NCBI GenBank assembly: GCA_030710605.1 | Contig: CP092863.1 | Location: forward strand, 142,196,580 to 142,260,579 | Direction of reading: 5' to 3' | DNA from: Cordylochernes scorpioides | Taxonomy: Eukaryota; Arthropoda; Arachnida; Pseudoscorpiones; Chernetidae | Length of the DNA: 64,000 nt | In this document: in pieces, positions 53,790 to 64,000 of the stretch | How the letters are laid out: each line of letters starts with the position of its first letter | Position numbering within the stretch: the first letter of the stretch is position 1 | The notes under the pieces: generated by a model | What the model was told of the DNA's origin: nothing | What the model saw: only the letters and a program-made list of their open reading frames with translations | The model's database searches: none | Program-made: the position numbers and the translations under genes

Positions 53790-54195
53790 AAGGTAATAAG
53801 ACCAAATTTAAATAAATAGTGTGTGACATTTCGGTAACAGCGTTGTTACCATCTTTAGACAATAGTACTGTACTTAATATATACAGTCAAACCTGCTAAT
53901 AGCATCCCCTATAAATAGCACCTCCCTCTCTATAGCGCCCAATTTTATATACATAGTACGATGCAATTTACATTGAAAGTGACCTGTCTATAGCACCTCC
54001 TCTCTATAGCACCCTATTTTGGTGAGTCCCAAGAAGGGGCGCTATAGACAGGTTTAACTGTATATATATATTATAGCAGTACTTTTGTCTGAAGATGGTA
54101 ACAATACTGCTACCGAAATGTCACACATTAATTATTTATTTGGATTTGGTCTTATTAATTGTATTTCTAATCCAAATTGTGCCTTTATCTCATTA
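53790..54195. repeat. FB1 copy with MITE-P2 at its centre
   Basis: Left arm CACAAGGTAATAAGACCAAA, GTGTGACATTTCGGTAACAG; right arm TTTTGTCTGAAGATGGTAAC, ACTGCTACCGAAATGTCACA. The MITE occupies 53884-54060. Confidence 0.88.
53884..54060. mobile_element. MITE-P2 (pogo/Tigger-like)
   Basis: 177 bp, terminal repeats CAGTCAAACCTGCTAATAGC / GCGCTATAGACAGGTTTAACTG (19-22 bp with mismatches), flanked by TA. No coding. A second copy at 56066. Confidence 0.85.
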
Positions 54196-54292
54196 ACTTT
54201 GTCTTATTTAAATGTGTGAAATATTTTTTTAAATAAAATTTTTTAAATATTTGAATTTTTTGTTCATGTACATTTTTTTACTTCTTCTTTAA

Positions 54293-55414
54293 CCCTTAAC
54301 TGGACGGGTGGATTTTACTTACGTAACTGGACGGGTTGGGTAGATTCAACCCACTTATGTAACTTTATGAAATAAGCGCTAAATATTGATTGAAATAAAT
54401 ATTTTTAAATATATATTTAATAAATAAATAGTTAATATACAGATTTTGACTTTTAAAAATTCTGAATATAATCTATTTACAGTTTTCACAAATTCTTAAG
54501 AAATGTTATTGCAAACGCTTAGTTGACATACAGAGCAGAGGGTTTTTATTTTTACTGCGCTTTTTGATGGACATTTGTAGCACTTTTTTGGAGTATCAGA
54601 TTGTTGTGGCATCGTAGATTCACTTGGTTAACTTGAACCATCATTCTTCTTGAATTGTTGTCTGTAATTGCAGTGGGAGAGATTTGAGATTACATGTGGC
54701 CAGGTGTTCATCAGTCAATGCTCTCCCAAGATCAACAATAATAGGACTCCTTTCCTTTTTACCCTTTTTATCAATCTGATTACCGATTTTCTTTACTTCT
54801 TTTTTTTGGAACATAGGAGACTAAAGTGGTTGTTCCAGAGAAACCAAAAATAGAGGTTCCTGATTCTCTATTAGGGTGCGGTTGAAATTGTGGTGAATCT
54901 AAGGTTTTTTTTCTCATCGTTCCTATATATGTAAGGCCATGTTCTTTCAACTTATCAACTAACTCTACTGAAGTGAATCAATTGTCTGCTGGAATATTTC
55001 TTCCAAAGTGTGGTCTACTAATCTCTAAAACATATATACGAGTATTTTGGGTTGGCAGGGATAGTTCTCTCTGTTGACTTGATTGATTATTCTACTTATC
55101 CAAAGAAATAAGTGTTATTTTATAAAAAAAGAAGCTAAAAATAGCGGAAGATAGAGACTCAAGTATGAGCCACAAGCTAACACTGACACGAAAAATTCTC
55201 ACGCTTCTGGACGGGCTGGGCGGAATCCGCCCACACATGCAAATTTAACCCCCCTCCCAAAACTGAAATTTATAAACGTTGGATGGAAAATGTTTGTATC
55301 ACTGTAAAATTAGAATACATGAAAGCTGGTAGCTCTAGGTAAACGAAAAATATATTTTTTTCCTATATCAAATTTATGCATGGGCAGAATCTATCCAACC
55401 CGTCCAGTTAAGGG
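54293..55414 (-). mobile_element. piggyBac element, defective
   Basis: Terminal repeats CCCTTAACTGGACGGGT mirrored at the right end, flanked by TTAA on both sides, the piggyBac target. 1122 bp, about half of an autonomous copy. Confidence 0.9.
54490..55010 (-). pseudogene. piggyBac transposase remnant
   Basis: Minus-strand fragments: DN-stop-FTSVELVDKLKEHGLTY then IGTMRKN (the second catalytic Asp region of the DDE domain; about 54895-55005) and the C-terminal Cys-rich finger KKCYKCPSKSAVKIKTLCSV (about 54505-54600). Stops and frameshifts throughout. Confidence 0.8.
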
Positions 55415-55544
55415 TTAAGGAACAAATAACAAGGTAAAAAGACCAAATCTGAATTATAAAAATCATGTAGAGTAGAATCTCAATGAGAGAAACTCCTCTC
55501 AATAAAAAACAGTTTGTTTAGGGGAGGCTGCTGCTTATCATCTG

Positions 55545-55915
55545 ACACATCTGAACTCCACCTTTGCCGGTCCCAAGCCCGGATGAAAAAGGAGGAGGGG
55601 GAGCAGTAACAAGCTCACTAAAAAACCTGGTCTCAGCTGGCCCAGCTGATAGTACCCTGTAAGGGCTCCTAATCCAGGGATACAAGATGAGCAGCGTTTG
55701 TACTCCATGTTAGGAGCAGCTGCACAAGGCGTCTGTTCCTCACGTCAGAGCCGGCCATTTCTTTTAGAGCTAAGTCGGCCTGCCACTGAGTAGTGCTCCC
55801 AGTCTTAATGACAAAGGCAGATGCATTCTACTTCACCCAGTCATGATGGTTTTCAAGTCTCAAGCTCTACAAACTTGACACCCTAATATGATTGAGTGGA
55901 GATAAAGAAAGAAGA
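55545..55915 (+). mobile_element. LINE-B derivative
   Basis: Plus-strand full-length unit: AACTCCACCTTTGCCGGTCC, CCTAATCCAGGGATACAAGA, TTCTACTTCACCCAGTCATG, then CAAACTTGACACCCTAATAT and GAGTGGAGATAAAGAAAG tail. Confidence 0.9.
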
Positions 55916-56065
55916 AGATCTGACAAATGTTAACTTTTATAGGTTAATGCACAAAGTGTAATTTACTAGCGCCTAGAATGAAAGTGATTTAACACACAGA
56001 AAAACTTATACATAAGAGTACAACAACAACAAGGGCGTAAATAAAAACTAACGATTTGTTATTTA

Positions 56066-56209
56066 CAGTTAAACCTGTCTTTAGCACCCCCTCTTGGGAC
56101 TCACCAAAATAGGGTGCTATAGACAGGTTACTTTTAATGTAAATCGCATCGTACTACATATTTAAAATCGGGTGCTATTTAGAGGGGGCGCTATAGACAG
56201 GTTTAACTG
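56066..56209. mobile_element. MITE-P2 copy
   Basis: CAGTTAAACCTGTCTTTAGC / GACAGGTTTAACTG ends, TA flanks; inverted interior relative to 53884. Confidence 0.85.
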
Positions 56210-56214
56210 TATAT

Positions 56215-56375
56215 ATAGTAGAACTACCTCTCTGTAAAGGACAACACCTAATTACAGAGCCAAAGTGTCCTTTAAGAAGAGGTGTCCTTCTACTGGAGAG
56301 TTACTAAATAGTAATTTTGCAAATGAAAACTTTATAGAGAGGTGTCCTCTCATGGAGGTTCTACTGTATATATAG
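56215..56375. mobile_element. MITE-P1 single copy
   Basis: AGTAGAACTACCTCTCTGTA ... TCATGGAGGTTCTACTGTA; a compact one-unit form that shows the ancestral, unexpanded element. Confidence 0.85.
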
Positions 56376-56459
56376 TGTGTGTATTTTAAAATGGTAATAA
56401 AAATATGTCATAATATAAAGTAGAACCTTTCTGTTGAAGACACCTAGTTACAGAGTGTC

Positions 56460-57310
56460 ATTAATGGAGGGTGGATGGAAGAATGGTATAATCTGTCTGT
56501 GTTTGATATCCACGGCCCAGGATTGAATCCCATATGACTGAGAGTGGAATCTAAGAGCTCTATTACGATGCCCTTACACCTGTCTGACTACAGTGGGAGT
56601 GAACAACTTGGAACTGAGCTGACTGGGGATGTATAGTCTTTAGTGAAGAGTCCTGTTTCTTTCTGTGTCCTGACAGCCATCACAAACATGTCTGGAGACT
56701 TATTGGACAGTGTGTGGATCCTGGCCTTACTTTCTAACACCACACAGGTCCACAACAGAGCGTTATGGTCTGGGGTGCTATTTCATTTGATAGCAGAACC
56801 CCATTGGTAGTCATTCCTGGCACTCTGACAGCATAATGGTACGTAGATGACATTTTACGACCTGTTTTGTTGCTGTTTCTCTCACATGACACCAGGTTTA
56901 GTCCAACAAGATAATGCCCGGCCACACACAGTACGTATTACTATGGATTGTCTTTAATCTTGCCAAACTCTTCCGTGGCCAGCAAGGTCGCTTGATCTCT
57001 CACCCATAGAACACATCTGGGACGTGATGAAGAGGCAATTGCAACCATCCCGGAATGTTGACTATTTATCCCGACAGTTGGAGACAATATGACAAGAAAT
57101 CCCGCAGCACAACATCCGAAATATCTATCAGTCTGTGACACGGCATCCAGGCCAGTCCAACGACATATTGACTTTTCAATTTGTGACGATTAAACTCTGG
57201 AATAAAACAATCTGAAATCTAAAATGCATTTTTACCTATACATGTTCTAAACATACACCCATTTTTGTTCCAATTTGAAAACTCCTTCTTGGTGCGTCGA
57301 TTTTTTGTTA
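56460..57310 (+). pseudogene. Tc1-family transposase relic
   Basis: Plus-strand fragments in several frames: HVWRLIGQCVDPG, SVMVWGAISFDSRTPLVVIP, QQDNARPHTV-like (about 56910-56935), then SLTHRTHLG/SPIEHIWDVMKR region near 57000 and the C-terminal part. VWGAIS and DNARPHT are the DDE-region hallmarks of Tc1. Many stops and shifts. Confidence 0.85.
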
Positions 57311-57404
57311 TAGAGCGTATATTAGAAGGACATTATAATTTAGTTAAGAGAAAGGCAATTCTTGTGATTAATCAAGAAAGGATTTTTGACCAATTCAGGA
57401 ATTA

Positions 57405-57690
57405 ACTCCGCCTTTGCCGGTTCCAAGACCGGATGAAAAAGGAGAAGGGGGAGCAGTAACAAGCTCACTACAAAACCTGGGCTCAGCTGGCCCGGCTGAT
57501 AATACAGGATGAGCAGTGTTGGTACTCCATGTTAGGAGCGGCTGCACATGGTGTCTGTTCCTCATGTCAGAGGCAGCCATATCTTTTGGAGCTAAGTCAG
57601 CCTGCCACTAAGTAGTGCTCCCAGTCTTAATGACAAAGGCAGACGTATTCTACTTCACCCAGTCATTAAGGTTGGAGATAAGAAAGAAGA
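57405..57690 (+). mobile_element. LINE-B derivative
   Basis: AACTCCGCCTTTGCCGGTTC to CACCCAGTCATTAAGG, GGAGATAAGAAAGAAGAAG; short internal deletion relative to 55545. Confidence 0.88.
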
Positions 57691-57989
57691 AGAGGAATAA
57701 ATAAAAATAAACAATTAATAAATATTTATTCTGAAAGATCACATAAACCATCAGTATTTACACAATCAGAAGATACTTTTCTCTTAATTTATCAACCTAA
57801 TCCCAATACATTTTCACTTTTATACTTTTTTCTTTTCATTATAATTTATCTTTGTTAAGATTAAACATTTATATTAAACTTTTATAACTTTATTTTTCAA
57901 AAAGGTTACAAGTTTTTCTCTAAAAAGTGTAGCGAATGGTCAGTCTATTTACATATTTTTATTTACAACTTCAATAAATAACAACAGTT

Positions 57990-58775
57990 ACTGGTGGCTC
58001 ACTGGTGGAGAATGGCTCCTCTGGCAGTGGAGTTCTCATCCTTAAAGATAGTATGGAAATAAAAAGAAGAATCAAACACCCAAAGAACTTGTCAGTTTTC
58101 AGATCTGAACTAACAGCCATACTACAAGCTCTAAAACTCGTAGAGAAAAATGAGACTAAAAACATAATAATTTATACAGATTCAAAAGCCGCCATCTTTG
58201 CAATTAAAAACTGCTACTATTCACAAGACAGACTCCTCAAAAACATTGCTGCAGAAATCTACAAACTGAATAAAAATACCAAAATAAGTCTACAATGGAT
58301 TCCATCACATGTGGGAGTCCCTGGAAAAGAGGCCGACAGATTGGCAAAGGAAGGAGCAGCTCGACATCCTGATGCGGTAAACTCCGAAACCTACCTTTCA
58401 GCAAGGGACCATATTAACAAACTGAAACTACAACTGATAAGGAACCATAGAGATAGTTTCCATCATTCTTGGTACCAGGTAGAAAACCCCAAAAAACAGA
58501 CCCTCCAACTAAACAGAAGGGAATCGACACAGTTGGCCAGATGGAAATCTGGTCACCTGCGCCCTCTAGTCTATAAAGAGGGAGCCAAAAGCTTCCCCAT
58601 GTGCACTAGGTGCAAAAACGAAGAGGCCACTCCCCAACATTTACTAAATTGCATTGGAAAGGACAAAAGATCCCTGTACAGAAAACCAAGAAGAGTTCTT
58701 GAGCTTCTTTACGAGCACGACCTCCAAGATCTTGTCTAATTTAGACTAAAAGGATAAGTAAAAAAAAAAAAAAAA
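57990..58775 (+). mobile_element. LINE-E, 5'-truncated, RNase H end intact
   Basis: Open frame to the stop at 58739: GSSGSGVLILKD, LSVFRSELTAILQALKLV, IIIYTDSKAAIFAI, LQWIPSHVGVPGKEADRLAK (RNase H Glu, Asp and His boxes; the first Asp box is truncated), then ARWKSGHLRPLVYKEG and finger CTRCKNEEATPQHLLNC. Ends AAAGGATAAGT plus a 20-base A run. The intact frame suggests a fairly recent insertion. Confidence 0.88.
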
Positions 58776-61234
58776 AAAACAACAGTAAAAGAAAACAAAG
58801 ATATTTACTTTTGTTATCTTGACTCCTGGTCAGTGATGTGGCCCTCGCAGATATGGTCCCCTGATGTCCTGCAGCTCTCCAGCAGTCTTTCTATGGCCTC
58901 TCCTGGTGGCTCCTTGGTCCCCTGGCCTTGATCCATTCTTGTCTGTCAGGTCTCCTGTCATCTGCTCTAGGTCGTTCTCCTGGATCTCTTCTATGGTCGT
59001 TGTATCTCTGTGCTCCATGTCCGGTGTTCCAGTTTATAAACTTTTATAATAATAGTTTATAAACTTTATAATACAGTTTATGAACGGCTGTCATTCTAGA
59101 CCTGTTCATTGAGCAAGCCTAGAATATTTATTATAACCAGTGTGACAAAGATGAACACCTACGTGGCTGTGTGTTATCATGATGTAGACACCCATCTTTA
59201 TTCTGCCATCTTTCTGGGCGTTTCTTTCACACAACCTTCCATAACTTTTTCCAAATAACAAGATATGAATATTGGTTAATTGTGTGTCGTTCCAGATGTT
59301 ATGAATTCGTGATATACGGGTCCTTTACTGTTGTTGGGGCACGTTTTTTTTTGTAACCATACCCCAACAGAAGGCGTATGTATAATCAAATCAAATGGAT
59401 ACATGGCTTCCCTCCCACATAGACTTACAGACCATCTTTTTGCCCAGAAACCCAGACAATTGATGACACCAGACTTCCATGCCGATGCCTGGTGAAGGAA
59501 ACACCAGTGACATCCAGGGACATCCGCGCTGGAAGCTGTTGTTCCATATGTACATATATTCCCCTCACCAAAAGTTTAGGTAAAGGTGACCAGAAAAAAA
59601 AAAATGGAGAAGGAAGATCTCTAAAGGACTGAACCTTATAAAATATCCTTCCCGAGAAAGGAAAGCGTTATATTACAGTTCAAGTGAAAAGGGGCCTGTG
59701 TCGATTTATAGCTAAGACGGAGTGGGGGCGATATATATATATCGTCCCGAGAAAAAGGGAGGATGGTATTTCAATCCATGTGGAGGGAAGGGGCCTGGCG
59801 TCTGAAATTTTACACTATCGCCGTAGTTGTTGCTCTCTTTAGATTTTTTGTTTTGGTAATACTATATGTTCTATTTTGATGGAAGAGGCCTGGCGTCTGA
59901 AATCTTACACTAGTGCCGGGGTTGTTTCTCTCTTTAGATTTTTTTTTGTTTTGGTAATACTATATGTTCTATTTTGATGAGGCCTGGGGCGTCTATGAAA
60001 TTGATACTGGAGCCGTTGGCCATTTTGATTGGTGTTTCTTGCGGCGAATGAAAATGGAGAGAGAGATGATATAAAAGAAGGTTCTTTGCCAAAAGGGAAG
60101 ATTCGATCGGAGTCGCTCAGTGAGAAGGACGATTTTCAGTCGGGCCTGAGACGTAGAGGAGACCAGACCTTGCCGCCGCTTTCGAGAGAAGGTAAGCCCC
60201 TCGCCATTATGGCTTAGCCCCCCCCCCTTTTTTTATTTTTCGAACAGAAGCTAATCTATTTAGATTCTGAATGGGCCCTAAAGGGCTTTAAGTGACTTAA
60301 AAAGGAGTGTTAGGGTTCGTATATTTTGTCCCGCTAGAATAGATGGAGATCTAGGTTCCCCCCCCCCCTTTTGTGTAGTAGCCAACCTAGATTTCGCATG
60401 GGCCCTAAAGGGCTATAAAGTAACTTCAGGTCACCTCTATCTAAATTTTACTATGTAAATAACATATCTCGTCAGTATAGACATGTTCCCAAATTTTAAG
60501 ATATTTAAATAAATATCTAGAGAAATTTTCTTGTTTCCTCTGTTACCTATTTCATACATAATTTTCCTTATGGTGCTATTCCCACTGTTTAAATGAAATG
60601 TTGTATGTTTCTTACCTATTTGAAGGGAATGTTACTAATAATCAAGTCTCCCATAAATTACCGGCCACATACATTGCCGTGAGTGTCTGTGTTTCAGTGT
60701 TTTATAGATTGCCCAATTTAATAACGATTTCATGGGTTGTCTGATGAAATTGTATAATAGTGTCGCGGCTGTTTCCATCTTTAGACCATTGTTCTGACAA
60801 TATTATATGCTCGATCCTTGCTTTAGCTCAACTCTTAATCAATTACAGAGTTTTCCCCCCCTTTTCTTTTTTATTTATTTTATTTATCCTGTTTACATAA
60901 ATTGCATTACATGTGATGATGTAAAGACATATGCCGATAGTGCATCACTGACAGCTGTGCTGCTATTATACAACATTAAGGTCTTGCTGCGGGTTATATA
61001 CATGGGGTTGTTGGCCTAAATTGCTATATATATATATACTTAAGTAAGGAAACTTTTAATAAGACACATCGTGTATCCTCCCTTTTCATCTATCCAAACC
61101 GGGAACCCATCAATGTCGCCCGCCGCGGGGCTCGAATTTAGTATATGTTTCTTCCCCTATACTTTAGAAATATATACCTAATGAAAAGCCATACTATTTT
61201 TAAGTATTGGTGAAGTAGTCCACGCATCCTGAGA
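58776..61234. other. Unassigned region, possibly Gypsy-2 LTR/leader and unique sequence
   Basis: No gene supported. Includes direct repeats at 59786-59980, poly-C tracts at 60215 and 60360 with two GGGCCCTAAAGGGCT blocks (60270, 60397), and a TATAAAAG at 60070 followed by a splice-donor-like GAGAAGGTAAGC at 60187. If the LTR of the Gypsy-2 element lies here, it cannot be confirmed because the 5' end is outside the window. Confidence 0.4.
59786..59980. repeat. 97-bp direct repeat
   Basis: Two copies of GGAAG(G/A)GGCCTGGCGTCTGAA ... GGTAATACTATATGTTCTAT, TTTGATG, with a third partial (GAGGCCTGGGGCGTC) at 59979. Confidence 0.85.
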
Positions 61235-64000
61235 TTAACAGTCTATATCTAGGACTAAGTCCCCGTTATTGAAAGTTCTCAGCCCTTTGTTTTCGAACTT
61301 AATCCTAGCTTCTTCCTGTTCATTCAAGTAGGTTTGCCTTACTACCTCTCTTATCTTCTCGACCTCCTCTGTTAGTTCCCGCTCGTAGAAGGCTGCCGTT
61401 TGAGCAATCAAATCTTCGCTTACAGGACTTTGTCCCGCTTCCTGAAAGGGTTGCGGGAGCCTCAGCTCATGTCCGAAGACGAGTTTCGCTGGCGTAAATC
61501 CTGTACTAGAATGTTCAGTGGTTCTGATAGCTAAAGCTACCATGGGTAAGATGTCATCCCAATTAGAACCTGCCTCACACCTACGCAAAGATTCAATTAC
61601 TGTTCTGTTGAGCCTTTCTACAGCGCCATTACTTTGAGGTCTCCAAGCAGTGGTGTTCACTGCACTTACCCCCATGGCCTTGCAAATCCCTTTGAAAATA
61701 CAGCTAATGAATGCCGAACCCCGGTCCGAAAGTATAGTTTTCGGTACTCCAAAGATAGTAATTACGCTTTCCAACAGCGCTTTAACCACTGTACTGGCAC
61801 ACTGGTCTCTTGTAGGTATTAAAATAGGGAATTTGGTAAATAAATCGACTATGGTCAGGATGCTAGAATGTCCTTTGGAAGTCTTCTCTAAGGGTCCTAT
61901 GAAGTCTAGAGCAAGATGCTCAAATGGTTTTCCAGGCCTGAAGTGGGGAGCATTACCAGCCTTGGTTACACCTTGATTTGAGAGCTGGCAACCCTCGCAT
62001 CTGTATATATAGTTTCGGACCTGTGTCCTCATACCCGGCCAATAATAATCGTCCTTCAGCCTTCTCATTACCTTCTTGACCCCAAAATGACCTCCCGTCG
62101 GAACGTCGTGGTGATATTTAATCACTATCTCCCTAATGTCTGACGGAACCACCTTCACCCAGATACCCCCACTGTTCTTAGACACGAGGTAACCCTCGTG
62201 CATTTTATAATCCTTATTTTTATAAGTTACAGTCTCGGTAGACCGTCTGTCACCTATTAGTTTCAATAAGGGGGCCCATTTCTTGTCCTTAAGCAAACCT
62301 TCCCACGTCCGATCACTATCTATCAAGGGGGGCCCACGATTTTTAATTACTGCGGCCACAACTCTCTTATCTCGTGATGGTTCAGGATCATCCTCACACG
62401 GGAACCTACTGAGGAAGTCGGCTACCGTGTTTTCTTTCCCCGGGACATACACAAATGTCACATTGAAGTCTTGGATGATCTCTGCCCATCTAGACAATCG
62501 AGCGTTCTTATAATCAGACCCCTTGTTATAAGTGATCGGTTTGTGATCGGTATGCACCTCAACCTTACTGCCCGCCAGGAGGTGTTTAAAGTGCTGCAGA
62601 GACAACACTACGGCATAAGCCTCCTTTTCGATTGTGGAATAGCGAGTTTCGGGGCCTATCAACCGTTTGCTATAGTAAGCTATTGGCTTGACAACCCCGT
62701 CTATCTCCTGTTGGAGACAAGCGCCAACCGCTATTCCACTGGCGTCTGTATTGAGGATAAATGGTCGCCCTATCATTGGATGAGCCAGTAAAGGCTCACT
62801 GGTTAGTACTTGTTTTATGGTCTCAAAGGCTGTCTGCTCTATTGTACCCCAAGTGAATCTTCGCCCCTTTCTCAATAAGTTACTTAGTGGAGCTAGGAGT
62901 TCACCTGCGTTGGGTATGAAGCGCCTGTAGTAGTTTACAGTACCCAAAAGACTTCTGACCCCCCTGATGTTGTGGGGACGTTTCAAATCCCTGAGAGCCG
63001 CGACATTATCCCACATGGGTTTTATCCCATCCTGATCAATTACATGACCGAGGTAATCTACAGAGCCCTTGAAGAAATAACTCTTCCCACGCCTAGCCTT
63101 TAGATTAAAGCGACTCAGGCGTTCGAGTACAGCGGCAAGGTCCGCCACATGCTGCTCATGAGAGTCGCTGTAGACGATGACATCATCGATGTACAAACGA
63201 ACGCATTTATACAACAAATCCCCTAGGACCAAATTCAAGTCTAATGTGCTGAAGACCTTTGCGCCTGCAAAAGCACGCAGGTTGTCTTCAACGCGAGGTA
63301 TTGGGAACGGGAAGAATTCTGTCACCTCATTAATTAATCGCAGGTCCATTGTAATGCGGACGCTGCCGTCTGTTTTAGCAACAGGGAATAGGGGAGAATT
63401 CCATAAGGATGTACTCCCCTCGATAATTCCAGCTTCTTCCAATTCGTCTACTAAGGCCTTCACCTTTGAGACCAGCTTATTTGGGATCGGATACTGACGT
63501 CTATAGACTGGCTTTCCAGTCAGTATCTTCAACTTAGGGGCAATGATGGTTGACCCATCGCCCATATCGGAGATGTCGTCACAGAAACAGTGACTATATG
63601 CCCTAAGGACGTCTTCCCCTGTCCTGATTTTATGTAGAGGTATACTGGGTGGTCTGACAGGCACCTCACTGGCCTGTAACGAGGACAGGAAGGCCGACTT
63701 AGTCGGTTCTTCGTCCTGCTCAAAGTCTGATCTGACGCTTCCATCATGGTTGAGAGTGAGTCTTAGAGCCTTGAATCCTGGCATACCTAGGATTCCATCA
63801 AAGCCTAGCCCACCTAGATGGCAGTATTCAAATGTTGTTTTTACTTCCCTGATGGGTTTTCCCCTGATATAGGCCCTAACCTCTATTAACTCACTCCCCA
63901 GTGACCTTAACTCACTCCCACTAATCCCCTTAAGGAAGGTGGGTTTACCCAAACCTTCAGCGCTAATATCCAAGGAATCTATATTTACAATGTTGGCCTC
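61235..64000 (-). CDS. Gypsy-2 Pol (protease end, RT with deletion, RNase H, integrase); runs off window
   Basis: Minus-strand open frame of at least 912 codons, stop at 61235. Protease-like end with GFDGILGMPGFKAL; RT: VYRRQYPIPNKLVSKV, SLWNSPLFPVAKTDGSVR, DLRLINEVT, VFSTLDL then directly LYKCVRLYIDDVIVYSDS, so the RT blocks between STLDL and YIDDV are missing in frame. RNase H: LNTDASGIAVGACL, IEKEAYAVV, HTDHKPITY, LSRFPCED. Integrase: HHDVPTGGHFGVKKVMRRL, CEGCQLSNQG, LDFIGPLEK, LSDRGSAFIS, NGAVERLNRTVIESLRR. A different Gypsy lineage from the 9660 element. The frame is otherwise intact. Confidence 0.92.
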   Translation of the reverse strand, partial: EANIVNIDSLDISAEGLGKPTFLKGISGSELRSLGSELIEVRAYIRGKPIREVKTTFEYCHLGGLGFDGILGMPGFKALRLTLNHDGSVRSDFEQDEEPTKSAFLSSLQASEVPVRPPSIPLHKIRTGEDVLRAYSHCFCDDISDMGDGSTIIAPKLKILTGKPVYRRQYPIPNKLVSKVKALVDELEEAGIIEGSTSLWNSPLFPVAKTDGSVRITMDLRLINEVTEFFPFPIPRVEDNLRAFAGAKVFSTLDLNLVLGDLLYKCVRLYIDDVIVYSDSHEQHVADLAAVLERLSRFNLKARRGKSYFFKGSVDYLGHVIDQDGIKPMWDNVAALRDLKRPHNIRGVRSLLGTVNYYRRFIPNAGELLAPLSNLLRKGRRFTWGTIEQTAFETIKQVLTSEPLLAHPMIGRPFILNTDASGIAVGACLQQEIDGVVKPIAYYSKRLIGPETRYSTIEKEAYAVVLSLQHFKHLLAGSKVEVHTDHKPITYNKGSDYKNARLSRWAEIIQDFNVTFVYVPGKENTVADFLSRFPCEDDPEPSRDKRVVAAVIKNRGPPLIDSDRTWEGLLKDKKWAPLLKLIGDRRSTETVTYKNKDYKMHEGYLVSKNSGGIWVKVVPSDIREIVIKYHHDVPTGGHFGVKKVMRRLKDDYYWPGMRTQVRNYIYRCEGCQLSNQGVTKAGNAPHFRPGKPFEHLALDFIGPLEKTSKGHSSILTIVDLFTKFPILIPTRDQCASTVVKALLESVITIFGVPKTILSDRGSAFISCIFKGICKAMGVSAVNTTAWRPQSNGAVERLNRTVIESLRRCEAGSNWDDILPMVALAIRTTEHSSTGFTPAKLVFGHELRLPQPFQEAGQSPVSEDLIAQTAAFYERELTEEVEKIREVVRQTYLNEQEEARIKFENKGLRTFNNGDLVLDIDC

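Noticed and set aside
60440..60490. CTGACGA (minus strand) near 60473 as a hammerhead
   Set aside because: No paired stem II followed by GAAA.

Overview
The window is a transposon-rich, AT-rich piece of an arthropod-type nuclear genome. Two spliced host genes and one intron-containing tRNA gene sit among nested mobile elements. A chelicerate or arachnid source is my guess from the element mix (RNase H-bearing LINEs, BEL/Pao, Penelope-like elements with hammerhead motifs); it is not proven by the sequence.

Host genes. (1) METTL6, the tRNA-Ser m3C32 methyltransferase, lies on the minus strand in four exons (8345 down to 3167). Its reading frame of 274 aa is intact across every splice site. Intron 3 holds a 23-bp minisatellite of about 34 units that appears to have grown out of the intron's own splice donor. 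(2) A 12-exon plus-strand gene (18507 to 53118, about 671 aa) encodes an unrecognised low-complexity protein with a basic N-terminus, an acidic middle and a basic C-terminus. It includes a 26-nt microexon, and all exon phases agree. (3) tRNA-Leu(CAA) with a 33-nt intron (26208-26324, minus) sits at the centre of a palindromic repeat.

Mobile elements. LINE-A is an EN-RT-RNase H LINE with a (CAA)n tail: one full-length copy at 28907-33362 with target-site duplication, a 5' fragment at 1-1252, and many 3' fragments. LINE-B, LINE-C, LINE-D and LINE-E are 3' fragments of other LINEs. There is a young Ty3/Gypsy element at 9660-14094, a second Gypsy pol at 61235-64000, a BEL/Pao remnant near 22400-23185, a hAT at 14317-15958, a piggyBac at 54293-55414, a Tc1 relic at 56460-57310, and a GIY-YIG Penelope-like fragment at 49730-50283. 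Small elements are a tRNA-derived SINE (about 12 copies), SINE-like 5'-plus-3' deletion derivatives of LINE-A and LINE-B, and pogo-like MITEs, some expanded into 91-bp tandem arrays.

The most interesting layer is a set of palindromic (fold-back) families, called FB1-FB5 here. In FB1 and FB3 each arm carries a hammerhead-ribozyme core (CTGANGA, stem II, GAAAC, GTC). Two separate loci, 6411-6464 (+) and 51695-51737 (-), carry complete hammerheads with perfect 6-bp stem I and a GTA cleavage triplet. An FB2 copy has a 16-bp target-site duplication, which suggests copying through RNA. Together these suggest a population of Penelope/retrozyme-like, ribozyme-bearing non-autonomous elements spreading through the introns of the two genes.
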